Source: UBA8190 sp003453695
GTDB taxonomy: Bacteria; Actinomycetota; Acidimicrobiia; Acidimicrobiales; UBA8190
Assembly: GCA_036796975.1 (NCBI GenBank)
Contig: DAIRBY010000015.1
Span: 1 to 64,000, forward strand
Reading direction: 5' to 3'
Length of the DNA: 64,000 nt
Of this stretch, positions 8,372 to 16,368 are shown piece after piece (within the stretch, counting starts at the first letter, position 1; each line of letters begins with the position of its first letter). Under the pieces are notes generated by a model. The model was not told where the DNA came from, ran no database searches, and was given only the letters and a program-made list of their open reading frames with translations. Both the position numbers and the translations under genes were made by a program.

Positions 8372-10020
8372 CGAAGTTCGTTTTCGTCACCGGCGGCGTC
8401 TCCTCCTCACTGGGCAAGGGTCTCACCGCTTCCTCGCTGGGTCGTCTCCTCAAGTGCCGGGGACTGCGGGTCACCATGATCAAGCTCGACCCGTACATCA
8501 ACGTCGACCCCGGCACCATGAACCCCTTCGAGCACGGCGAGGTGTTCGTGACCGAGGACGGCGGCGAGACCGACCTCGACCTCGGGCACTACGAGCGCTT
8601 CATCGACGAGAACCTGAGCCGCAAGTCCAACGCCACCACCGGCTCGATCTACCGGGAGGTCATCCGCAAGGAGCGGCTAGGGGAGTACCTGGGCAAGACG
8701 GTCCAGGTGATCCCCCACGTCACCGACGAGATCAAGGAGCGGATCCGCCGCCTGGCAGACGAGCAGGTGGACGTGGTCATCGTCGAGATCGGCGGCACCG
8801 TCGGCGACATCGAGATCGTCCCCTTCCTCGAGGCGGTCCGGCAGTTCCGCCATGACGTGGGGCGTGACAACGTCTGTTACCTCCACCTCACGCTGGTGCC
8901 GTACCTGGCGCCGTCGGGGGAACAGAAGACCAAGCCCACCCAGCACTCGGTGACCGAGCTGCGGGGGCGAGGCATCCAGCCGGACGTCATCGTGTGTCGT
9001 TCGGACCAGCCCATCTCCGACGCCCTCAAGCGGAAGATCTCCCTCCTCTGCGACGTGCCGGTGGAAGGCGTCATCTCCGCCGTCGACGCTCCCAGCATCT
9101 ACGAGATCCCCGTCGTCCTCCACGAAGAGGGGCTCGACCACATGGTGTGCCGGATGCTCGCCATCGACGAGGACCTCCATCCCATCGACCTGTCCAACTG
9201 GGAGAGTGTCGTGTCGCAGGTGAGCGCCTCGGAGCGTCACGTGCGCATCGGCGTCGTGGGCAAGTACATCAACCTCCCCGACGCCTATCTCTCGGTGGTG
9301 GAGGCTCTCCGCCACGCCGGGTTCCACCACGGGGCCAAGGTGACGGTGGACTGGATCCAGGCCGAGGAGGTGCCCGACCTGCTCGGGAGCGATCGCCTGC
9401 ACCAGCTCGACGGCATGGTCATCCCCGGTGGCTTCGGCGAGCGCGGCATCGAGGGCAAGGTGGTCGCCGCCCGCTTCGCCCGGGAGCACGACATCCCCTG
9501 TCTCGGGTTGTGCCTCGGCCTCCAGGTCATGGTCATCGACGCCGCTCGACACCTGGCCGGGATGGAACGGGCCAACTCCCGCGAGTTCGACTCGCTCACC
9601 CCCTACCCGGTCATCGACCTCATGGACGACCAGCAGAACGTGGTCGACAAGGGCGGCACCATGCGTCTCGGGGCCTACGTGGCCCGCCTCGAGCCCGGCT
9701 CGACCGTGGCCGAAGCGTACGGGACCGAGGTCGTCTCCGAGCGCCACCGCCACCGCTACGAGGTGAACCCCCGCTACCGCTCCCGGCTCGAAGAGGGAGG
9801 GCTGCGGTGCTCCGGGGCGTCTCCCGACGGCCGCCTGGTGGAGTTCGTCGAGCTCCCCGGGCACCCCTACTGGGTCGGCACCCAGGCCCACCCGGAGTTC
9901 AAGAGCCGTCCCGACCGCCCGCACCCGCTGTTCCGCGAGATGGTGGCCGCCGCCCTGGTGCGGGCCGAGGGCCGACTGCCGCGCCTTCTGGACATCGACG
10001 CCGACGTCGGTGCCGCCTGA
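8368..10020 (+). CDS. pyrG: CTP synthase
   Basis: The 550-residue enzyme makes CTP from UTP, ATP and glutamine. The N-terminal synthetase domain opens with TKFVFVTGGVSSSLGKG and contains KLDPYINVDPGTMNPFEHGEV and VEIGGTVGDIE. The C-terminal class I glutamine amidotransferase has GGFGERGIEG, the nucleophilic Cys in CLGLCLGLQV and the His/Glu pair in TQAHPEFKSRP. GTG 8368 gives the family N-terminus exactly although the frame is open far upstream. The next gene overlaps its 3' end by 11 bases. Confidence 0.97.
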   Translation: MTKFVFVTGGVSSSLGKGLTASSLGRLLKCRGLRVTMIKLDPYINVDPGTMNPFEHGEVFVTEDGGETDLDLGHYERFIDENLSRKSNATTGSIYREVIRKERLGEYLGKTVQVIPHVTDEIKERIRRLADEQVDVVIVEIGGTVGDIEIVPFLEAVRQFRHDVGRDNVCYLHLTLVPYLAPSGEQKTKPTQHSVTELRGRGIQPDVIVCRSDQPISDALKRKISLLCDVPVEGVISAVDAPSIYEIPVVLHEEGLDHMVCRMLAIDEDLHPIDLSNWESVVSQVSASERHVRIGVVGKYINLPDAYLSVVEALRHAGFHHGAKVTVDWIQAEEVPDLLGSDRLHQLDGMVIPGGFGERGIEGKVVAARFAREHDIPCLGLCLGLQVMVIDAARHLAGMERANSREFDSLTPYPVIDLMDDQQNVVDKGGTMRLGAYVARLEPGSTVAEAYGTEVVSERHRHRYEVNPRYRSRLEEGGLRCSGASPDGRLVEFVELPGHPYWVGTQAHPEFKSRPDRPHPLFREMVAAALVRAEGRLPRLLDIDADVGAA

Positions 10021-10597
10021 GGAGGCGCTCGCCGGCGACCGGCGGGGCTTCGTCCATCTCGGTGACCACCAGCAGTTCCAGGGCTGGCGCATCTCCGTCG
10101 TCGATGCCAGCTTCCGCGACCCCGAGGGTGGCGTGTTCCACCGTGACATCGTCCGCCACCCCGGTGCCGTGGCCGTCGTGCCGGTGACCGACGAGGGAAC
10201 GGCCATGCTCGTGCGCCAGTACCGGGGCGCCGTCGACCGCTGGCTGCTCGAGATCCCCGCCGGGACACGTGACGTCGACGGCGAGTCGCCTGAGGTCACA
10301 GCCGGACGCGAGCTCGAGGAGGAGGTGGGCGTCAGAGCCGGATCGCTCGAACACTTGGCCACCATCCACAACACCCCGGGCTTCTGCGACGAAGAGACGC
10401 TCGTGTACCTGGCCTCCGCCCTGTCTCCGGCCACGGCCGCCCGCCACGGACCAGAGGAGCAGCACATAGAAGTGGTGGAGGTGCCTCTCGACGACGTGGA
10501 CGCCATGCTGTCCTCGGGCGAGTTGACCGACGCCCAGACGGTGATCGGCCTGCTCCTGGCCAGGGCTCGTCTCGCCCACGACGGCTCCCTCGCCTAG
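10010..10597 (+). CDS. NUDIX hydrolase, ADP-ribose pyrophosphatase type
   Basis: The 195-residue product resembles ADP-sugar pyrophosphatases. The Nudix box is present with the helix ESPEVTAGRELEEEVGV near 92-108, after a QYRGAVDRWLLEIPAG strand typical of ADP-ribose pyrophosphatases. The loop before the helix is one residue longer than the strict GX5E pattern. The start is GTG 10010, inside the end of pyrG, so translation is probably coupled. It holds the position of mycobacterial Rv1700 between pyrG and xerD. Confidence 0.88.
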   Translation: MPPEEALAGDRRGFVHLGDHQQFQGWRISVVDASFRDPEGGVFHRDIVRHPGAVAVVPVTDEGTAMLVRQYRGAVDRWLLEIPAGTRDVDGESPEVTAGRELEEEVGVRAGSLEHLATIHNTPGFCDEETLVYLASALSPATAARHGPEEQHIEVVEVPLDDVDAMLSSGELTDAQTVIGLLLARARLAHDGSLA

Positions 10598-10605
10598 CGG
10601 TCGCC

Positions 10606-11550
10606 GTGCCCGTCGCCACGCGCGTCCCGCTCAGCAGCTGCAGCGAGGAGTACCTGAGCTGGCTGGCCGTCGAGCAGGGCCGGGCCCGCAACACCTTGGC
10701 CGCCTACCGGCGAGACCTCGTCGCCTACGAAGAGTTCCTGGCCCGACGAGGACGCAGCGTCGCCGACGCCGATCTGGCCGTGGTCGAAGAGCACCTGGCC
10801 ACGAAGCGGGCCGGCGGAGCGGGCCCGGCCTCGGTGGCGCGGGCGACGGCCGCCGTGCGGGGGCTGCATCGCTTCTGCGTGGAGGAGGGGCTCTGCGCCA
10901 GCGACCCCACCGCCGAGCTCGCCGCGCCGCCGCTGCCTCGGCGGCTGCCCAAGGCGTTGTCGGAGCCCGACGCCAAGGCGGTCGTCGAATCGGCCTGGGC
11001 CGACGACCCCGTGTCGCGGCGCGACCGGGCCATCTTGGAGCTGCTCTACGGCACGGGCATGCGGGTCTCCGAGCTGGCCGGGCTGTCACTCGGCGACCTC
11101 GGGTCCGACTCGGGCCTCGTGCGCGTCCTCGGCAAAGGGAGCAAGGAGCGCATGGTGCCGGTCGGCCGCCATGCCGCCTGGGCCCTGGAGCGATGGCTGG
11201 CGCCCGGGGGCCGCCCCGAGATGGCGCCGCTGCGCTGGGCCCGCCGGGGCGACGCCGAAGCGGTGTTCCTGAACCAACGCGGGGGACGACTGAGCCGGCA
11301 GGGGATATGGCTCGTGCTGAAGCGCAGGGCCCGGGACGTGGGCCTCGAGAGCCGGGTGCACCCCCACGTGCTCCGCCACAGCTGCGCCACCCACATGTTG
11401 GCCCACGGCGCCGACATCAGGGTGGTCCAGGAGCTGCTCGGACACGTCTCCATCGCCACCACCCAGGGCTACACCAAGGTGGGCGGAGAGCACCTGCGCC
11501 GCGCCTACGAGTCGGCGCACCCGCGCGCCAGCGGGGCACCGGGGCAGTAA
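10606..11550 (+). CDS. xerD: Tyrosine recombinase XerD
   Basis: The 314-residue recombinase resolves chromosome dimers at dif together with XerC. An N-terminal SAM-like core-binding domain (RARNTLAAYRRDLVAYEEFL) precedes the catalytic domain. Visible catalytic residues are Arg in GTGMRVSELAGL, the HVLRHSCATHMLAHGAD motif (His and Arg), His in LGHVSIATTQ and the Tyr nucleophile in QGYTKV. It sits among conserved housekeeping genes rather than a mobile element, which supports XerD over a phage integrase. Its TAA stop forms the start of the next gene's -10 hexamer. Confidence 0.92.
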   Translation: MPVATRVPLSSCSEEYLSWLAVEQGRARNTLAAYRRDLVAYEEFLARRGRSVADADLAVVEEHLATKRAGGAGPASVARATAAVRGLHRFCVEEGLCASDPTAELAAPPLPRRLPKALSEPDAKAVVESAWADDPVSRRDRAILELLYGTGMRVSELAGLSLGDLGSDSGLVRVLGKGSKERMVPVGRHAAWALERWLAPGGRPEMAPLRWARRGDAEAVFLNQRGGRLSRQGIWLVLKRRARDVGLESRVHPHVLRHSCATHMLAHGADIRVVQELLGHVSIATTQGYTKVGGEHLRRAYESAHPRASGAPGQ

Positions 11551-11553
11551 TCT
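11548..11553 (+). promoter_or_regulatory. -10 hexamer, leaderless, for the DksA/TraR-like gene
   Basis: TAATCT ends 6 bases before GTG 11560. Its first three bases are the xerD stop codon. Confidence 0.5.
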
Positions 11554-11559
11554 CCCTCC

Positions 11560-11895
11560 GTGGCGAACGACGCCCCGACGATCGATTACCGCGCCCTTCT
11601 GGAGGAGGAGAAGCGGAACCTCGAGGCCAAGCTCGAAGAGCTCGGCCTGGGCGGACCTGGCCTCACGTACGACTCCAACTTCGCCGACTCCAGCCAGGTG
11701 ACCGCTGAGCGTGGCGAAGTCGAGGCGCTGGCGGCCAAGCTGCGCGACACCCTGGACGAGGTGCAGCAGGCCTTGGACAAGCTGGCCCAGGGCGACTTCG
11801 GCAAGTGCGAGAACTGCGGGCAGCCCATCGACCCGGTCCGCCTCGAGGCCATGCCGGCCACGCGCTACTGCATCAACTGCGCATCGAAGCACTGA
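11560..11895 (+). CDS. TraR/DksA family zinc-finger regulator
   Basis: The 111-residue protein has an N-terminal coiled-coil hairpin (LLEEEKRNLEAKLEELGLG; later LAAKLRDTLDEVQQALDKLAQG) and a C-terminal C4 zinc ribbon, CENCGQPIDPVRL with ATRYCINC. DksA-type proteins reach RNA polymerase through the secondary channel and modulate initiation. The acidic DxxDA fingertip of classical DksA is not evident, so function may differ. It is probably transcribed separately from xerD by the leaderless promoter just upstream. Confidence 0.85.
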   Translation: MANDAPTIDYRALLEEEKRNLEAKLEELGLGGPGLTYDSNFADSSQVTAERGEVEALAAKLRDTLDEVQQALDKLAQGDFGKCENCGQPIDPVRLEAMPATRYCINCASKH

Positions 11896-11948
11896 GCGGA
11901 ACGGAACCAGGCGCCCGCCGGCGCAGGCGCTCCAGTGGGTGAACCTTC

Positions 11949-12752
11949 GTGAGCGGGTCCTGGCCGCCCCCGCCTCCACCACCCCCCGGCACCGGTGCGC
12001 CACCGCCGGGACCCAGCCGGCCGCCGCGCAGCAACCGAACCACCATCTGGGTGATCGCCGGAGTAGCGCTGGCGCTGCTGCTGGTGCGCACGCACCACGT
12101 GACGGTCTTCACGGTACTCGTGTTCTGCGCGCTCATCCCTTCGGTGATCCTGCACGAGGTGTCGCACGGGGTCGTGGCCCTCGCCTTCGGTGACGACACG
12201 GCCCGTCGAGCGGGCCGTCTCACGTTGAACCCGGCACGCCACATCGACCCGTTCGGCACCGTCCTCCTGCCGGTCATCCTCGCCCTGAGCGGCGCCGGCG
12301 TCTTCGGATGGGCGAAGCCCGTCCCAGTGAACCCGAGCCGTCTGCGCCACCCCCGCAACCAGAACGTGGCCGTGGCGCTCGTGGGCCCTGCCGTGAACGT
12401 GGTCCTGGCCGTGGTCTTCGCCTTGGCCTACCGGGTGGCGATCCCGGCAGCCGACAAGTTCACGCCGGCGGGATTCTTCCTCCCCATCACCGCCCAACCC
12501 ACCTGGGTGGAGTTCGTCTTCGCCGCCGGGTACGTGAACGTGATCCTGGCCGCCTTCAACCTCATCCCCTTGCCGCCACTCGACGGATCGGCGGTGGTGG
12601 AGCGGCTGCTCCCGGCCCGGCTGCTCCCCGCCTACTACCGCATCCGGCCCTTCACGATCTTCCTGCCCCTCGTCGTGGTCCTCGTCTTCCCGGGCGTGCT
12701 GAACCGGATCTTCGACCCGGCCCTCAACTGGTGGTCGCGTCTGCTCGGATGA
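11949..12752 (+). CDS. Site-2 protease family (M50) intramembrane metallopeptidase
   Basis: The 267-residue polytopic protein begins with a Pro/Gly-rich cytoplasmic tail (about 1-30, PPPPPPPPGTGAPPPG). The first helices carry the zinc motif HEVSHG near residue 73, and the second motif is NLIPLPPLDGSAV, giving the third ligand Asp. Four to five membrane helices are visible. It lacks PDZ and CBS domains, so it belongs to the small Rv-type S2P group with unknown substrates. It ends 18 bases from the convergent trpS stop. Confidence 0.88.
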   Translation: MSGSWPPPPPPPPGTGAPPPGPSRPPRSNRTTIWVIAGVALALLLVRTHHVTVFTVLVFCALIPSVILHEVSHGVVALAFGDDTARRAGRLTLNPARHIDPFGTVLLPVILALSGAGVFGWAKPVPVNPSRLRHPRNQNVAVALVGPAVNVVLAVVFALAYRVAIPAADKFTPAGFFLPITAQPTWVEFVFAAGYVNVILAAFNLIPLPPLDGSAVVERLLPARLLPAYYRIRPFTIFLPLVVVLVFPGVLNRIFDPALNWWSRLLG

Positions 12753-12770
12753 CGGTGCGGCCCGGCTCCC

Positions 12771-13769
12771 TCAGTTGGCGAAGCCTCCCGGGGGCGTGAG
12801 CAGCCCCGCCGCACGCATGGCGCGGTCCAGGGTGGGCCCCGCCACGCTCCGGGCCTTCTCGGCCCCGACGGCCAGAGCCTCGGTGACGTGGCCGGGGTCG
12901 GCCCGCAGCTCGGCGGCGCGCCGGCGCACCGGCGCCAGCGTCTCGACCAGTGCCTCCGACACCGCCTTCTTGAGGGCGCCGTAGTTGGCGAAGCCGTCGG
13001 CCAAGCGCTCGATGTCGCCTCCCGTGGCGGCGGCCAGGATCTCGAGCAGGTTGGACACCCCGGGCTTGTGGGCAGGGTCGTAGCGGACATCGGTCCCGGT
13101 GTCGGTCACGGCCTTGCGGACCTTGCGGTCGATCTCCTCGGGGGGATCGAGCATGAGCGCGGTCCCGAGAGGGGACTTCTCCGACTTCGACATCTTGCGC
13201 GTCGGGTTCTGCAGGTCCATAACCCGGGCCCCGTGAGCGGGGACGGCCGCTTCGGGCACCACGAACACCTTCCCGTAGCGGTGGTTGAACCGGTTGGCGG
13301 CGTCCCGGGTCAGCTCGAGGTGCTGACGCTGGTCGTCGCCCACCGGCACCCGATCGGCGTCGTAGAGCAGCACGTCGGCAGCCATGAGCGCCGGGTAGGT
13401 GAAGAGCCCGGCCCGAGCCCCTTCTTTCTCCCCGCCCTTGTCCTTGAACTGGGTCATACGGTTCAGCTCGCCGTAGCTCACCGTGCACTCGATGAGCCAG
13501 GCCAGCCGGGAGTGCTGGGGCACGTGGCTCTGGACGAACAGGGTGCAGCGGGCGGGGTCGAGCCCGGCGGCGAGAAGGTCGAGGGCGACGTCGAAGGTGG
13601 CGGCGGACAGCGCGGCCGGGTCGTAGTCGACCGTCATGGCGTGCAGGTCGGCGATGAAGAAGTAGCAGTCGTCGCGTTCCTGGTCCGCCACCCAGTTGCG
13701 AAACGCTCCCAGGTAGTTGCCGAGATGGGCCTCGCCGGTGGACTGGATGCCGGAAAGCACGCGTGCCAT
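12771..13769 (-). CDS. trpS: Tryptophanyl-tRNA synthetase
   Basis: The 332-residue class I synthetase charges tRNA-Trp. The HIGH-type motif is EAHLGNYLG near the N-terminus (GIQSTGEAHLGNYLGAF) and the KMSKS loop is RKMSKSEKSPLG. A 9-base tandem duplication at 13761-13780 creates two ATG codons. The one at 13769 is chosen because it gives MARVLSGIQ and because a TACCAT -10 lies 8 bases before it, while the other ATG falls inside that hexamer. The gene is divergent from scpA. Confidence 0.95.
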   Translation of the reverse strand: MARVLSGIQSTGEAHLGNYLGAFRNWVADQERDDCYFFIADLHAMTVDYDPAALSAATFDVALDLLAAGLDPARCTLFVQSHVPQHSRLAWLIECTVSYGELNRMTQFKDKGGEKEGARAGLFTYPALMAADVLLYDADRVPVGDDQRQHLELTRDAANRFNHRYGKVFVVPEAAVPAHGARVMDLQNPTRKMSKSEKSPLGTALMLDPPEEIDRKVRKAVTDTGTDVRYDPAHKPGVSNLLEILAAATGGDIERLADGFANYGALKKAVSEALVETLAPVRRRAAELRADPGHVTEALAVGAEKARSVAGPTLDRAMRAAGLLTPPGGFAN

Positions 13770-13777
13770 GGCGTGCC

Positions 13778-13783
13778 ATGGTA
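13778..13783 (-). promoter_or_regulatory. -10 hexamer, leaderless, for trpS
   Basis: On the minus strand TACCAT ends 8 bases before the trpS ATG at 13769. Confidence 0.5.
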
Positions 13784-13841
13784 CGGCCCAGCCCTTCTGC
13801 GCCGGTGACCAGGCATGCACGGCTGGAAGGGCGGCAACCGA

Positions 13842-13847
13842 TAGGGT
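13842..13847 (+). promoter_or_regulatory. -10 hexamer, leaderless, for scpA
   Basis: TAGGGT ends 6 bases before GTG 13854. Together with the trpS element it makes a divergent promoter pair about 60 bases apart. Confidence 0.5.
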
Positions 13848-13853
13848 CGTCGC

Positions 13854-14639
13854 GTGGCTGCCCACGTCCGGACCCCCGTCTACGAGGGGCCGTTCGACGT
13901 CCTGTTGCAGCTGGTCTCGGAGCACAAGCTGGACGTCTACGACATCCCCCTGGCTGACGTCGTCGACGCCTTCGTGCGCCAGCTCCCCGAGGCCCAGCCG
14001 CTCGACCTCGAGGTGTGCAGCGAGTTCCTGGTCATCGCGGCGGTGCTCGTGGAGTTCAAGTCCCGCGCCCTGTTGCCCGGCCCCGACGACGTGGAGGACG
14101 ACGAGGAGCTGTCGGGCTTCGAGGAGCGCGACCGGCTGCTCGCCCGGCTCTACGAGCTGCAGGCCTACGCCGCCGCCGCCGACGCCTTCGCCGTCCTCAT
14201 CGAGCACGCCGGCCGCTCTGTCGCCCGAGCCGCCGGCCTGGAGGAGCAGTTCCGCGACGCCGCCCCCGACCTCCTCGCCGGCACCACCTCCGAACAGCTG
14301 GCCGCTGCCTATCTGGTCGCCACCGCCCAGCAACCCGTGGCCGGGCTCGACCTCTCCCACGTCACGGTGGAGGCGGTCACCGTGTCCGAGGCGGTGGCCG
14401 AGCTGGAGGACCGCCTGCCCGGTGAGGGCACGGTGGGCTTCCGCCAGCTCACCCGGCATTGCACGACGCGCATGCAGGTCATCGTGCGCTTTCTCGCCCT
14501 GCTCGAGCTGTGCAAGCGGGGCTGGGTCACCCTCGACCAGGGCACCACCTTCGGCGACCTGGTGGTGACGTGGATCGGAGGGGCCCGCGAGCCCAGGACC
14601 GTCGCCATGGCGGGCTCCGTCGAGGAATACGACGGCTGA
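13854..14639 (+). CDS. scpA: Segregation and condensation protein A (kleisin)
   Basis: The 261-residue kleisin bridges SMC heads with ScpB for chromosome condensation. The N-terminal helical domain begins YEGPFDVLLQLVSEHKLDVYDIPLADVVDAF, the family signature, followed by EFLVIAAVLVEFKSRALLPG. The C-terminal winged helix contains IVRFLALLELCKRGWVTLDQ. It is followed 10 bases later by scpB. In mycobacteria a parA gene precedes scpA; here trpS is the neighbour. Confidence 0.94.
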   Translation: MAAHVRTPVYEGPFDVLLQLVSEHKLDVYDIPLADVVDAFVRQLPEAQPLDLEVCSEFLVIAAVLVEFKSRALLPGPDDVEDDEELSGFEERDRLLARLYELQAYAAAADAFAVLIEHAGRSVARAAGLEEQFRDAAPDLLAGTTSEQLAAAYLVATAQQPVAGLDLSHVTVEAVTVSEAVAELEDRLPGEGTVGFRQLTRHCTTRMQVIVRFLALLELCKRGWVTLDQGTTFGDLVVTWIGGAREPRTVAMAGSVEEYDG

Positions 14640-14649
14640 GGGCGAGGGG

Positions 14650-15222
14650 GTGACCCTCACCGAGGAGCAGCGCGCCATCGAGGCGGTCGTCATGTCGGCC
14701 GTGGAGCCGGTGCCCGACAGCCTCCTGGCGGAACTGCTCGAGCTGCCCGTCGAGCGGGTGACCGCCGCCTGCCGCCAGTTGGCCGCCGGTTACGCCGAGG
14801 AGCGGCGCGGCTTCGTCCTCGCCTTCGTGGCCGGTGGGTGGCGGTACCAGACTGCTCCGGAGCTGGCCCCCTTCGTGGAGCGCTTCGCCATGGAGGGCGT
14901 GTCGTCCCGACTGTCGGCGGCGGCGCTCGAGACGCTCGCCATCGTGGCCTACAAGCAGCCAGTGTCCCGGGCGCAGATCGCGGCGCTGCGTGGCGTGAAC
15001 GTCGACGGGGTGGTGCGCCTGCTGCACCAGCGGGGCTACATCATGCCGGTGGGCCAGGCTCCCGGGCCCGGCCAGCCCGTGCTGTACGGGACCACCCCCG
15101 CCTTCCTGGAGAAGCTCGGGCTCGGGTCCCTCGAGGAGCTGCCGCCGGTGGAGGACCTCCTCCCAGGTGCCGAGGCGATGGAACGGCTGGCCGACCGGCT
15201 TCGCCCCGGACCGGATGCCTGA
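14650..15222 (+). CDS. scpB: Segregation and condensation protein B
   Basis: The 190-residue protein has the two winged-helix domains of ScpB. Typical segments are VMSAVEPVPDSLLAELLELPVE, GGWRYQTAPELAPFV and the conserved LSAAALETLAIVAYKQPVSR near 91-110, then IAALRGVNVDGVVRLLHQRGYI. It dimerises and binds ScpA in the SMC complex. The rluB start lies inside its last codons, so the two are translationally coupled. Confidence 0.95.
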   Translation: MTLTEEQRAIEAVVMSAVEPVPDSLLAELLELPVERVTAACRQLAAGYAEERRGFVLAFVAGGWRYQTAPELAPFVERFAMEGVSSRLSAAALETLAIVAYKQPVSRAQIAALRGVNVDGVVRLLHQRGYIMPVGQAPGPGQPVLYGTTPAFLEKLGLGSLEELPPVEDLLPGAEAMERLADRLRPGPDA

Positions 15223-15988
15223 GGAGGGCGACCGCCTCCAGAAGGTCCTGGCCCGGGCCGGCTTCGGCAGCCGGCGATCCTGCGAGGAGCTCATCGCCGC
15301 CGGGCGGGTGACCGTCAACGGGGAGCCGGCGGTGCTGGGCCGGCGGGTCGACCCCCGGAGCGACCACGTCGAGGTCGACGGGGTGCCGGTTCCGATGTTG
15401 CCGGGCCTGGTGCACTATCTGCTCAACAAGCCGGCCGGGGTCGTCACCACCGCCGACGACCCCGTCGGCCGTCCCACCGTCGTGTCGCTCGTCCCGGACG
15501 ATCCGCGCGTGTTCCCGGTGGGGCGCCTCGACGCCGACACCGAAGGGCTGCTCGTGCTCACCAACGACGGCGACCTCGCCCAACGCCTGAGCCACCCCTC
15601 CTTCGGCGTCGAGAAGGAGTACCTGGCCGAGGTGAACGGGGGGCCCGGGCCGGCCGCCCTGCGAGCGCTCCGCCGCGGCGTCGACCTCGAGGACGGGCGC
15701 ACCGCTCCCGCCCGTGTCGGGGTGCTGGCCCCGGGTGTCCTGCGCATCGTGATCCACGAGGGTCGCAACCGCCAGGTCCGGCGCATGTGCGAGGCCGTCG
15801 GGCTTCCGGTGCGCCGTCTCGTGCGGACCCGGATCGGCCCCGTCTCCGACGCCGGACTGGCACCGGGGCGGTGGCGTGCGCTGTCGGGCGCCGAGGTGCG
15901 GGCCCTGTCCAGCGCCGCCGGCGGCGCCGAGCCACCTCGACGCCGCTCCCGACCCCCCGCACCAGGGGCGACGGGGCGTCGTCGGTAG
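15215..15988 (+). CDS. rluB: 23S rRNA pseudouridine synthase RluB (RsuA family)
   Basis: The 257-residue enzyme has an N-terminal S4 domain (LQKVLARAGFGSRRSCEELIAAGRVTVNG) and an RsuA-type catalytic domain with the nucleophilic Asp in VGRLDADTEGLLVLTNDG. HEGRNRQVRRMCEAVG follows. The last 35 residues are a Pro/Arg-rich tail. ATG 15215 overlaps scpB by 8 bases (ATGCCTGA) and is preferred over an upstream in-frame start that would add residues unlike the family. Its TAG stop forms the -10 hexamer of aroH. Confidence 0.93.
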   Translation: MPEEGDRLQKVLARAGFGSRRSCEELIAAGRVTVNGEPAVLGRRVDPRSDHVEVDGVPVPMLPGLVHYLLNKPAGVVTTADDPVGRPTVVSLVPDDPRVFPVGRLDADTEGLLVLTNDGDLAQRLSHPSFGVEKEYLAEVNGGPGPAALRALRRGVDLEDGRTAPARVGVLAPGVLRIVIHEGRNRQVRRMCEAVGLPVRRLVRTRIGPVSDAGLAPGRWRALSGAEVRALSSAAGGAEPPRRRSRPPAPGATGRRR

Positions 15989-15991
15989 GCT
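15986..15991 (+). promoter_or_regulatory. -10 hexamer, leaderless, for aroH
   Basis: TAGGCT ends 8 bases before ATG 16000. Its TAG is the rluB stop codon. This would be the promoter of the aromatic amino acid operon. Confidence 0.5.
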
Positions 15992-15999
15992 GCCGGGCC

Positions 16000-16368
16000 A
16001 TGGACCGAGCCGTGCGGGCGCTGCGCGGCGCCATCACCGTCGACTCGGACACCCCCGAGCAGGTGAGCGCCCGGACGTGCCAGCTGCTCGAAGCCCTGAT
16101 CGAGGCCAACGCCGTGGCCCACGAGGATCTGATCAGCATCCTCTTCACCACCACCCCCGACGTGGTCTCCATGTTCCCGGCCACGGCGGCCCGTTCCATG
16201 GGCCTCGGGGACGTGCCCCTTCTGTGCGCCTCGGAGATCGACGTGCCGGGCGCCACCCCCCTGTGCATCCGGGTGCTCATGCATCTCACCACCGACCGCC
16301 CCCGGGACCAGCTGCACCACGTCTACCTGGAAGGTGCCCGGGCGCTCCGTGATGACCTCCCCGCCTGA
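16000..16368 (+). CDS. aroH: Chorismate mutase, AroH type
   Basis: The 122-residue protein is a monofunctional AroH-fold chorismate mutase converting chorismate to prephenate. Family segments are RALRGAITVDSDTPEQVSART near 5-25 with the active-site Arg, ISILFTTTPDVVSMFPATAAR and the C-terminal CIRVLMHLTTD then HVYLEGARALR. The frame extends upstream through rluB, but ATG 16000 gives the normal N-terminus and matches the leaderless -10. The tyrA start lies within its 3' end. Confidence 0.93.
   Translation: MDRAVRALRGAITVDSDTPEQVSARTCQLLEALIEANAVAHEDLISILFTTTPDVVSMFPATAARSMGLGDVPLLCASEIDVPGATPLCIRVLMHLTTDRPRDQLHHVYLEGARALRDDLPA

Noticed and set aside
10606..11550. Phage integrase or integron for the tyrosine recombinase
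   Set aside because: The gene is in the conserved recN-pyrG-nudix-xerD order, with no attachment repeats or mobile genes around it.
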